A stretch of DNA of 64,000 nucleotides from assembly GCF_018320785.1 (NCBI RefSeq), contig NC_054866.1, forward strand, positions 34,821,000 through 34,884,999. The letters are read 5' to 3'. The DNA comes from Cheilinus undulatus. Taxonomy: Eukaryota; Chordata; Actinopteri; Labriformes; Labridae. The stretch's first letter is position 1, and each line of letters opens with the position of its first letter. A program made the translations under genes and the position numbers. This document shows positions 12,156 through 41,300 of the stretch, one piece after another. The notes beneath the pieces are model-generated. The model saw only the letters and a list, made by a program, of their open reading frames with translations. It was not told the DNA's origin and ran no database searches.

Positions 12156-13191
12156 AAATCTCTGATTAATTGTTCCCGCCTCTGACTAGGGCAGAAATGT
12201 CCAATTCGTTCAACAGTCACTAAAACATTTTGTTAAACATAAAACTTCAAACCTGTTTGGTGCATCGGGGGTGAAGTGTGAAGCCAAGTGATCACAAATG
12301 ACAACAGAGGTCATCATCATTTTGTTGGAAATCAACCAGTTCTACAATTACATATTAAAAGAACAAAATACTTCTGCTGTTTAAGGTTTTAAATTTAAAA
12401 CTTGCTTGACATCCATCTGTACTTCACCTCTTCCATGACATATTACATTTATTTTTTTAGAAACATAATACATGTATTAGAAAGAAAAAAACTATGTTGT
12501 TGTCTTCAAAATGTCTTTAATCCCCCTTGTGCTTTAACAGTTAAGTGCAGTTCATCGTGTAAATTATGCTGTGAAATTCGACTTATTAACAATACTGTCA
12601 AGCTAAGTGTTAGTCTTAGCAATGTTTCAGAGTGAATAGCAAACATAGTGTCTCTGATAAACAGTTTGAGATTAGGTACCTTTTAAAGTACTCTAAAAAG
12701 CCTTGGTTTAAAAGGTCCAGTGCAAAGAAAATACAAAGTAAAGTGACCCCAGTACTTAAAAGTTCAAAATTCAGTTAATTATAGAGATCTGCAAATTTGC
12801 AGGTATAAGCTTCAAGGCGTTGTGTGAAAAAATATTAATAAAAATTAGAAAACTATCCAAGATGACAGAAGTTTTCTGTTTTAGTTCATTGTAACATAAA
12901 TCCACTCTAACTGTGGAGGACATTCCAATATAATCATTTTAGAAGCTTGAACATCACAACATAAATATTGTTTTTGTATTATTATCAAGGTTTGCTATCA
13001 CATTTCTCGTTGTTGATGTTGGTCAAATTAAGTAAGCTTGATTCAAAATATTCACACGTCTATTATTTATCATGAGTCTAGTGAGATTTTCATAGCAGAG
13101 TTTTCATCAGTGCACTGGATCTTTAGAACAAATCATTTACTGTGTTTACAAATACGCTGTCTTTGCCTGATATCAGTTGTTATACTTTTTG
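12156..13191. other. Spacer and probable SYTL2 3' UTR
   Basis: The ZPLD1-like and SYTL2 genes converge here. On the minus strand, AATAAA occurs at 12448-12453 (read as TTTATT on +), which would give SYTL2 a 3' UTR of about 760 bases. Other variant hexamers occur closer in (ATTAAA at about 12514, GATAAA near 13066), so the cleavage point is uncertain. No other gene is seen. Confidence 0.45.
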
Positions 13192-31514
<18,323 letters not shown>

Positions 31515-31588
31515 GGCTCCTCCTTTGACGTGGGAAAGTACTGCGGTGTTGACTAAATCTCGTAGCAACAGATTCACTTGGTCACATC
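31515..31588 (-). other. SYTL2 5' UTR part of the ATG exon
   Basis: Between the TTTTTTCTCAG acceptor (reverse complement of 31589 onward) and the ATG. The reading frame stays open through this stretch, but the conserved SYTL2 N-terminus begins at MIDLS, so the ATG at 31514 is chosen. Confidence 0.75.
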
Positions 31589-32229
31589 CTGAGAAAAAAG
31601 TTGCAAACATGGTAACTCCATGTGAAAGTAAACCTTTACATGCATTAATATGAAAAACAGAAAAAAAACCCTGAAAAACAAAGGCAGGCATACAAGGCTG
31701 ACAAATTTAATGAACACATCTGAACTCCAGTGACTTTAATACAACCCTCCTGATTAAAGATGATGAATGAAGTGTCTGTAGTTGCATCATTTCAATCAGG
31801 ATCATTTGAAATACCTGAAGCCATTCCAAAAAAGAAATAGTGGTTTAAAGTGAATCACTGTAGTATCTGTATCTGGTCTGTAAAGGGGAGAATGTTCCTA
31901 ACTCTCGAGATAAAATTATCAAATACTTGGAACCAAGTTTAAACAGTATTCTGAAAACTACACAGCTCTAAACAGATTTCCTAGCCAATTTGACTTAATA
32001 GTTCACTGCTTCACGACTTTTCATGGCAGCAGTGTCCTAAACATGAGTAAGGGTAATGTGAACAGAAGTTAACTGGCCAAAAGAAGTTGAAATCAGGATA
32101 GTAATCATAATAGGTGACTGTCGCCAAATTTGAATGTATAAATAATCTGATTTTGCACTGAATTATTACAGTCATTTTATGTTTTATTGCATATATTTTT
32201 TATATTTTATTGCATTTTAGGACACAATG

Positions 32230-32545
32230 TGTACAGTGCATTCAGAAGTTTTCAGACCCCCTTCACTTTGTTCAATTTTCTTATGTTGCAGCCTTGCAGC
32301 AATCCTGTTTCTGAGCTCTGCAGGCAGTTCCTTTGACGTCATGGCTTGTTTATTGCTCTGACATGCACTGTCAGCTGTGAGTCCTTCTTCAGAGATTTGC
32401 GTGAGCCTTTCCAAATCATGTCCAATCAGTTAAATTTAGCACACATGGACTCTAATCAAGGTGTAGAAACATCTCAGCAAAGATTGTGTAAAAAAGGAAG
32501 GAATCTAAGCTGAATTTCAAGTTTGTTTGCAAAGGGTCTGAATGC
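32230..32545. mobile_element. Internally deleted Tc1-like element
   Basis: The left part reads CAGTGCATTCAGAAG then CAGACCCCCTTCACTT and TTATGTTGCAGCCTTG, the stereotyped fish Tc1 end. The interior includes CCTTTCCAAATCATGTCCAA and GTAGAAACATCTCA, known from transposase-containing copies in inverse orientation. The right end has AAAGGGTCTGAATGCTG, a mirror of the CAGACCC box. Most of the transposase is missing. Confidence 0.72.
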
Positions 32546-34377
32546 TGTCAATGTGATAATCCAGGTTTTTTTTAAATGTTTAATCTATTTGCAAAACAAC
32601 TTAAATAATATTTATTTTCTTTGCTATACTGTATTACATCATTTTGTGAGCTGCCATGAGTTTTACACCCCTAATGGAATAAGCAACAGTGCTCTGACAA
32701 CGCACAATAAGGGACAAAAATACTGAAATACTGAAGCTTGATAGTCTATTTAGAAAAAGAAAACACAACAGTTATAGTTTAAGCTGATGTACTGCTTCTT
32801 AGCAGCTACCACAATCACACAAATAATAAGATGAGGAAAAATGGCAACCATGTTGTCAGTTTTGGCTACCACAAGTTACTGGCCTGGCAATATTAAGAGG
32901 CCCGTTTTAAATTTATTTAGAGTTCCAATTCACACATTTGATCACTTTCCACTGTTGCTTTTATTCAACAGATGAAGTTATAAATGTTCACGATCACATA
33001 TTATGAGCTTATGAATATAACGTTATATTCAGCCAGTTATTTTGAACTTTTATGGCCCATTTCATGTGTCTGTCTACCTTGCAGCTATATTGGTAATGCT
33101 TTACAAATGAGGAAACAATGGGAATAAAAAAGTTAGTTAAAGTGGGTATTTCCTTCATCTCTTTCCCATAAAATCATTTCAGCCCCTCTTGTATATCTTG
33201 TAGCCATTTTAAAGGCCCCGACCCCTTGTTTGGAAACCACTAGACAAATCTTCTTGTTCTTTAGCAGTATAATTCATCATGTCTGTCTGAGTGTTCGCTT
33301 TGGGAGCTGGTCGTCTACCAAACGTGTAAACTCTGTCTGACAGCTCCAAAAACAAACTCAGAGCATTTATTTGTTTGGCTTTGTTACGCAGTACTTGACA
33401 GTAAGGAAAAAAAAAGGCTGCTCATGTGAATCTCATTGGCAGATTCTAGGATAAAGGTAAAGAAATACTGAGAATGTTTTATTGTAAACAACTTGTTTTT
33501 CTCTATTAGATAAATTAAATCTGATTTAATTCAATAGCCTACATGGATATGTTTTCGGGATGCTTTTATGGAGCTCACGTGTATTGTTTTTTTTTTTTTT
33601 TTACCAGGCCAATACAGAATCAATTGATAAACACATTTTTTTCATTAACAGAACTATTTATTGCCATTATTTATTAAGATTTTGCTGTACAATACAAAAG
33701 AAGTAGGCTATTTTACTTATCTTTTGAGTACTTTTTATCAGTAGTATTTCACCTTTTATATTAAACTAGACCTGCACAACACAAGAAAATCTGCAGTTCT
33801 GTTGCAATAAACACACAAGTGGTAAAAGTATTAACAAAATCTCAGGTTCTGCCTCTTTCTGTTCTTTATATTTTGCACATGATACCTTACTTTTATTTGC
33901 AAGATGTTCCTCCTGAATATTAAATACATCAAAAACGCCTTTTTTTCCAACACTAAATTTTTACTAGTTGACCAATTGATTAATTCAAACTTCAGCTGTC
34001 CATATAAAAAGGAGTGAAACCTTGTCCATTATACTCAGGTTTTCATATTTTAACTGCTATTTAACTGATGAAGCATTGTGTGTGTACATGAAATTAATTT
34101 TTCATATTCATTGTGATAAATTCAGGCTTTTCACATGCAATAACAATAAAATGTAATAAACGGTGCAGCCCAAACTTAAACCTTTATCTTAGTTAAATAC
34201 TGTAGCATCCAATAATTAAAAAAAAAAGTTCTTAAGTTTCAGATGTGAAATGAAGAAAACTTCCCTGTCAGAGGTGTTAGCTTACCTATTTTTTGTGATG
34301 TGTATTCAATTAATGCTGGCCTACAAAGCACATATCTCCCGTATGTGCTTTGTGTTCTGATAATTAATGTTGAGCAA

Positions 34378-34380
<3 letters not shown>

Positions 34381-34462
<82 letters not shown>
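34381..34462. repeat. (TA)n(TG)n microsatellite
   Basis: About 23 TA units followed directly by about 18 TG units. A compound dinucleotide tract, likely polymorphic in length and hard to assemble exactly. Confidence 0.97.
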
Positions 34463-34464
<2 letters not shown>

Positions 34465-35093
34465 TGTGGAGTGGATTAATGTTCAGAAATAGCCTGCTTT
34501 TTACAAATTAAAGTCATATTTCTTAGTTGCATCACGTGCCAGTTAGACTACAATAGCCCAGCATTGCCTACACTTCTGTAAAGAACTTGTCTAAAACGTT
34601 ACATGAAGATTAATTAAAACAACTTTCTAGCTCATGAATGCACTTATATGTCAAATATAATAGCCAAGATCAATTCAAAAAGAAGAAATTATGAAATAAA
34701 ATCAATGACGCACATAGTATATCAATATTTAAAGTGCAGTTAACTGTCAGACAAATATCGAAAAATAAAGGTACAATAGGCTACCTGCACCAAGATGCTT
34801 TAAAAAGAGCAAATATGACTTGCTTAAGTAGACAACAAGAAATTGTAGTAATAATGTGAGTAAAACTTCAGTCCTTATACCAAGCAGAAACCATATACCA
34901 AATACTTTAAGCCAACGTTTTGTCACCTTTCCCCCTCCTTGCTCTTTAAAGTATTTTGTCCCCTCTGGCTTTTAGTATTGACATGTCGCCTACCTCACAG
35001 CACCGCTGCGGGCTCTCTTCAAACTGTCCTGTTACTTCCATCCTCATGTTTCGGTTAAAAAAAAAACATGAAAGTGAGAGAAGAAACTTTTAC

Positions 35094-35200
35094 CTCCTCC
35101 GCAGGTCTGCTGCTGCTCAAGCTGGATGTAAAGGACTCATCCGATAGCAGCTGAGAGGAGGAGGTGACGGAGGAGGGCGGACCAGTGTGTTATGGATGAG
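35094..35200 (-). other. Likely non-coding first exon / promoter side of SYTL2
   Basis: On the minus strand a relatively GC-rich stretch ends AGCAGACCTGCGGAGGAG followed by a GTAAAAG donor (reverse complement of 35087-35093). It lies upstream of the ATG exon, whose acceptor at 31589 needs a partner. The upper limit is a guess. No clear TATA box is seen; the surrounding GC-rich DNA would fit a TATA-less promoter. Splice site seen directly; assignment inferred. Confidence 0.5.
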
Positions 35201-36809
35201 GAGTACCTGTATGTGCATCAGCATCGAGAGGAATATTAAACAGACACCTGTGAGGACATAAATACTCTGATTTGATTTATATTTTAATTGGAGCCTTTCT
35301 TAGCTATTTTTCGTGTAAGGTTAAGGTGCATTTCGTTTTAATCCGTTATTTGATTGAGGGTGTAATTACAGGCAGCGCCCAGCAGGTGTCATTAGTCCCC
35401 ACAGGGTGAGATCATCACTGTTTGACAAAAGGGTGTGAGCCGTGTGAGCATGCAGGCAATCAGAGCCTCAAGCATCTCACACAGCAATTACATACTCACA
35501 ATACTCATTATAAATAACAGTGTGGAGTCAAAATTACTGTTTAGATTACATAATAGCACCACGGTGACAACGATGTAAAGACGTGTTATACCATACCTTC
35601 ACAGTTCAGCAGATCACCCTCTGGTTTGTTGAGTGGAGCAGGAGGAGAAAATTACAAACAAACCAGACTGTGTGAGAAGCTTGGATGCATTCTGGAAACC
35701 TACTTAGTGATTTCCATGAGGAGTACTTCTCTCCTTAATCTTGTGTTTATCTACTTGAGGAATAAACCAAAAAATACACTGCCATTGCTATTTAAATGTT
35801 GTGGTTTAAAGACATGACAATAGTTTAGCTGTGGACAACTGAAACTAAAGCAATCTGTGTTCAAGACAAGCAAAACAAAAAAACAAAACAAAACAAAAAA
35901 AAAACCCAAAACGTCTTTTCAGTTTAAAACTTTTTTTTTTTTTTTTAACAAACCTTTAGTGGCAGGATGTATGGAACATCTCTTAAAAGCCTGATCACTC
36001 ATTTTATTTAAGTATCTAGAAATACAAAGTTTACAAAACTCATTTTAGTAGAGGTCCTGCTTTATTAATTCAGGTCTTGTAAATGGCCCATAGTTCTGAT
36101 GTTTTAAGTCTGTTTTATTACATGATGCATATTTCCTTTGTGGATTGCTACTTTGAACTAGGGACCATGTTTCTTTTTATATTTTTTTAAAGGGTAAACC
36201 GAGAGAGAGGGAAACTGTTCTTCAACGGGGGTTAAATCTAATTTCAAAAGCAGGTCCACCCTAAGCAGGTTTGATGCAGCTTTAAGAGTAATTAGAGGAA
36301 ACCACCATGCAGGATACAAAGAAGAAAATAGTATGAGTTTTTGTTTACTATTCTGATGTAGATTTATACCATCTCTGGCTTGCATGTTGAAAGTAGCTTT
36401 CTTTATAAGATTCAATTACACTGCCTATAAAAGATATTCACCCACTTGGATGTTTTACCCTTTTACTGATTTTATAAATCAATCATGATCAATATAGATT
36501 GGCTTTTTTGACCAAAAAACAAAAAAATCTTTAATGTCAAAGTGAAAACAGTTTTCTATATGTAAGTAATGTCAATTACATAGAAATATGTTATGTAAAA
36601 TAAATGACTGCATAAATATTCATCCCCTTTAAAGTGACTGACCTAAACATAGGTCATACAAGCAGCAGGATGTTTTGCTAAGAAACACAATTCAAAACAT
36701 AAAAAGGATATTAGGAGGCATAAGAGAACCACTCTGCCCTCAGGGGGCCCCATAAACCAAAAGTTCACCACTGGAGTTTTAATGTTCACCTTGATAAATA
36801 AACAAGCGA
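35201..36809. other. Spacer between SYTL2 5' end and PICALM 3' end
   Basis: About 1.6 kb. It contains an A-rich (ACAAA)n-like patch at about 35870-35915, a T run near 35930-35945 and a Tc1-like end fragment at 36417-36640. No gene is recognised. Confidence 0.6.
36417..36640. mobile_element. Tc1-like end fragment (copy 1 of 3)
   Basis: Begins TTACACTGCCTATAAAAGAT, then ATTCACCCACTTGGATG, TGATTTTATAAATCAATCAT and a GTCAAAGTGAA box, ending near CATCCCCTTT. Nearly the same words occur at 42690-42870 and 53036-53190 in this window, so it is a repeat family with several local insertions. Confidence 0.75.
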
Positions 36810-38294
36810 CAGTTTGTGGAAGCTGCTCTTTATTTGTAAAAGAAAGAAAAAAGACTTCAGTCATTGTCTGCTACACGTTCTAATTACATAAAGAAAATAT
36901 CTGCGGAGACAAACGCAGAGAATATCCTGAATCAAACTTAGGTAGAGTCAAATTTGATTGAATTGCTTTCATATTTCATACATCTTTCACTTTTTCACCT
37001 CCTAAAGAACAGTCAGTATATTATATACACAGAGCACCGATCAACAGTGCTCCTCCGCTCCGCCCTGGTCCTCTGGATCTTTTATACAACTAATTTACAT
37101 CTAATCGGAGATCCTTTTTTATTTACCCATTAGCTTAGCCATGGCTAACCAGCAAGCAGACACACTCTGTTCTCTTGACTCCGCCCCTTGCCCCACCCCC
37201 AAAGCTCCTGCTGAGGAACTACATTGTGGAAAGATGTGTGCAACATGAAGACAACTCTTTCACATTCAGAGTAAAGGCAGCCTTGAATACGGTCAGTGAG
37301 TCAATGGCATGCCAAGCTTAAAGCAAATGGAGCCCACCACCCAGTGCGACGCTTCAGATTTTCGTGGATGACGTGTTTTTGTTTTTTTGTTTTTTTCCAT
37401 CTAGACAGGAAACTGATCCATTGCAAAAAACCCTAGGCACAGAATCGACTATATACTGTTAACTGACTCATACTCTAACCCCTGTACTTTAAGTACAGCG
37501 GAGATTGTGAAATCTTTCATCTAGTAAAAAATTTTCTTAACACAAAACTTGTAGAATATTTAGTGCTCTATCATTCCGCTTAATAGGTGTAATTTATATA
37601 ATAGCTATTTTTTACTCTACCTCTCAATGATAGTCTGAGATCCTTGTTTTATGCTGAAGCACTCCCACAGGTGTTCAATGTACTGTAGATTTTACATTAT
37701 TTTCCCCCAATCTTAAACCAATAATCATAAATAAATACAAACAACACACAAGGAATGTCTACTGTAAACACGGTAAAAAAGACAAAAACTAAACAGGTGT
37801 AAACGCCATTAGCATCACTACTTAGTGACAGTTAAATAACTGTGGGGAACGGATGACTGATGATCGGATCAAGAAAGGGGAGGACCACTCTCCGCTTTCC
37901 CTCCGCCCCCTCCCCAGCTGAACATCGAGCCGTTTTGCATCCAGCCACAGTTTGTCCAAATACATAACATCAAAGTTTCTCCGCACCCAGTACTATCTTT
38001 ACAGATCGGGCTGTAAAATGGATAAGGAATCCTCTTTAAGGGGAGTTAGACAGCAGCATCACTCGACGTCTTGGACAAGTTACAGAATAATGGGTGTGAG
38101 CTAGCGCCAAACGTCATTTGGACATGGTTACCATGGTTTCTGACAGTCGTTGCACCATTGTGTTCTTGACATGTCTGTGTTTGGGAGTGTGTGTAAGTGT
38201 GTGCATGTAAATGTTTCTCTGAAGAGTTAGACTGCAACGAGGACAAAGCTTTGCTGCTAAGTGCTTCATCTTCTGAGAGACACTTTTCTTCAAA
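36810..38294 (-). other. PICALM 3' UTR
   Basis: About 1.5 kb between the PICALM stop codon and the canonical AATAAA at 36829-36834 (minus strand). No coding frame of note. The extent is inferred from the hexamer. Confidence 0.65.
36829..36834 (-). promoter_or_regulatory. Candidate PICALM poly(A) signal
   Basis: AATAAA on the minus strand (TTTATT on +). Cleavage would be expected some 10-30 bases further, near 36800-36820. Other hexamers closer to the stop were not excluded systematically. Confidence 0.5.
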
Positions 38295-38309
38295 TTACAT
38301 GAACTGCAT
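38295..38309 (-). CDS. picalm: PICALM terminal exon: last four codons and stop
   Basis: A CTCTTTCAG acceptor is followed by ATGCAGTTCATGTAA, giving Met-Gln-Phe-Met-stop after ...SSAQ. Human PICALM ends Ile-Gln-Phe-Met. It is joined from 41911 over a 3.6-kb intron; the rest of the exon is 3' UTR. Confidence 0.93.
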   Translation of the reverse strand: MQFM

Positions 38310-41300
38310 CTGAAAGAGGAGAAACAGATGATGTTAGTACAAGGCTACAATATGATCAGAGATAATATACAAGAATGACTGTTCAATAAGCCCTCCCCTG
38401 GAGTAATACTGTCCAACCACCACATTGGCACTTAGAACAAGGCACTGCAGGTCTGTCAAGCTTTGAATACAGTGGTGCTGTGGTTAAAGGGAAACTTATA
38501 AGGTCAAGTTCCTATGAAAACATGTCTCTTTCAATGTTAAGGTGAAACAACAATGCTATAGTAGAGCTTAGGGATATGGCCTCAATCTACATTACAGATT
38601 TTTCTTTTTGCTCTCTGCAGTGGAAGAATTCTATTATTACAAAATTAAAAGGAACAAAACATTTAAAGGCATTTCCAGGTGATACTAGCCTCTCCTCCAT
38701 AAAAAGAAACCTGTAATTGCATACTGAACTCATGTCTCTGCATAAATTCACATTAAAATGTTTTTCAAGTGTGTTTAGTTCACTAAACCTGCACCTGCAG
38801 TTTAACTTTCAACTCTCTCGTGGTGAGATGAGTTGAGCTGCTACTGAACAAACAACACTTTCTGATCTGAATGCTCACAAAAAAGCACTCAAACAAAATT
38901 GAAAATAGCATATTCATCATTGACTTGAGGTCACTTTTGCAGATACCAGCAATTGTACTGATCTATGGTCTTTATGGCTGCTTCTTTGGCCTTTTTAGAG
39001 GCCTGCTTCTTTAAATCATCATGGACTTAAGGGAAGCTGATCATCAGTTTAAATATACCTTAAGACATAACATAACCCCTGCTGCACTGGCTGAAGTCAA
39101 AGTCAGTTGCTCAGTTGCAGCACACAGCTTGCATTAAACGCACAGTGTGTAAAATTTTGCCACCAGGGGGCTCTCAGCCAAAACAATAACATAGGATGAC
39201 AAGTGCAGATGGTAAAGACCAGCGCTGCCAAGCTCTCTTGCTACTTCCTGCTTTAAGGACCCCTTTCTTTAAAAATTCCACATCATGAGGTGTATTTATT
39301 AAACAGAAAACTATCATTGGTTTTCGGTTAATAAATACACCTATGATGTGCCTTTAATATAAAAAAAAGATTCTTTAAATCAAATCAAGGAACAGTATTG
39401 AGAAGGAGGCCATGGAGCTGGGCAGAGCTGAGCAGTGCTGGTGAACTGGCTGGAAATAGTGAATTTATTTGTGTGTGCGTGTGTGTGGGTGCAGGGTATG
39501 TCATGAGGACAGTTTGACGTGAACTCGCAAGCTATGGCAGCCTCCATTATAAAACACGATCCGCTACCATTATAAGAACAAATAATTCCTCTTTCTATCA
39601 TAATTTTAGGAAGTATTTGAGATGCTGTATGACCTGAATTAAAAAAATCTAACAGAATTGGTCAGATTTTTAAATCAATATTTATTAAATTTATTTATTT
39701 ATTATATTATAATTAATAGTGCAATGCAGAATTTCTACACATTGTATCTTTGAATCCACAGACAGGCCGACAGAGATGCTCTGCAAAGCAAGCACACTAG
39801 CATCATGTTACTGCTATTACACACATCAAACATGGAGAGGAGAAAGCACGCATTTTACCCGATTTGCGTGCTTTATGTTAACGCACTGACATGAGTAGAT
39901 GATGTTCAGTCAGTTACCTGGCTGCTTTTTCAGTATCAGAGTGAAACACGCTGATGACTGTACTCAAACTGAGCTGTTGCCTGCCACATGCCAGTGTGTT
40001 ACAGCACTATTTTTTACCTATCATGGTGACTAGTAGTTTGATCTATCAGTGGCTCTGGTTTCTGAAGTGTGTACTAAAACACAATGCATGTATTCAAACA
40101 CTGATGCTGGCAATGAAAAATCAGTTTCATGGTAGAAATAATACCAGTGTACTGATATGGGGTCACCAGTATGCTAAATTAACATAGCTGATGGCTTTAT
40201 TAATGTTTCTAAAATAATGATAATAATAACAAGTATCTATTAGTATTGGTTATTTTTTGATATTATCATTTCATTGTCTTTACAGGATTATCCATTTGAA
40301 CTCTTCAGAAATATCCCTTATGCAGGGTTTCCTCGCACTTTTACCAAAACATCTTCAAAAATGTCTCCATAAATTTCAAGAGTGGCTTTCATATCTTCTA
40401 CATACAGTGCTTAACAAATTTATTAGACCACCTGTCGTATTTGTCTCAGAGACCATCCAGCATCATGAAGTGCTTTAATGCGGACTCTTTCATTTTAAAT
40501 CAGCTCTAGACGTTTTACCATTTTGAAAAGGAATGAGGAATTTCAAACTGAATTCACCCAAATTTGAGCCGGCTCACTGGGCTTCTCTGAGAACTCAGAA
40601 ATTAATCAAGCATAACATTCAACCACTAAAACTCATTTTTCTCTTCAGGGATGCAAGTAAATAACTATAATTTGACATATTAATCAAGAAATAATAACGT
40701 GCTTTACTATTTTTTCAGTTTTTTTGTAAATCAGTAAATTTGAAAATTCATGGATGATAATAATAATGATTATATTTTAGCATTAAAAATATCATTTGGG
40801 TCAAAGAGCTTCTACATATTGGTGTATTAACCATTGCAGAAACATAAAAAATGATTTTGGTAATTACCAATGCTGTTAATTTAGGGCAGCTGTGGCATAA
40901 ACCTTACTTTGGTTAGGGTTAGGGTGGTCTAATAAATTTGTTAAACACTGTATATATCCAAAGCAAAAGCTCTTCTTGTCCATTATCAATTTTACTTTTA
41001 AAATTGTTTTTTAAACTAGGTCAACTGCCTATTTCTACTTATGTCTACAACTGTGCCATTGAATAGAAAATGTTATTGCTGATGTTTTAAACTTCTGTTA
41101 GAAAACAGTTTTTTATCTTGATGGAAAGGATTCATTGAACAGTCAATCAAATAGAGCAGTTATTTCAAGGTGTGTAGAAAAACAATTGAAAAAATGTGAT
41201 GAAGGTGGAAAGACAATGTGTTGTTAATGATGCTTCAAATCAAGCAAGAATACCAAGCAACTTAGAAATGAAATATTAAAAACATGTAACATCTAAGCAC

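Larger units (their letters stand above)
31589..35093. other. SYTL2 first intron (inferred)
   Basis: A 3.5-kb AT-rich stretch between the inferred non-coding exon 1 and the ATG exon. It contains an internally deleted Tc1-like element (32230-32545) and a TA/TG microsatellite (34381-34462). No exons of another gene were recognised; in particular none that I could assign to CCDC83, which lies between SYTL2 and PICALM in human. Confidence 0.55.

Noticed and set aside
40905-40925. GGTTAGGGTTAGGG, telomere-like
   Set aside because: Only two units, and it lies inside the MITE near its right terminus, so it is not an interstitial telomere.
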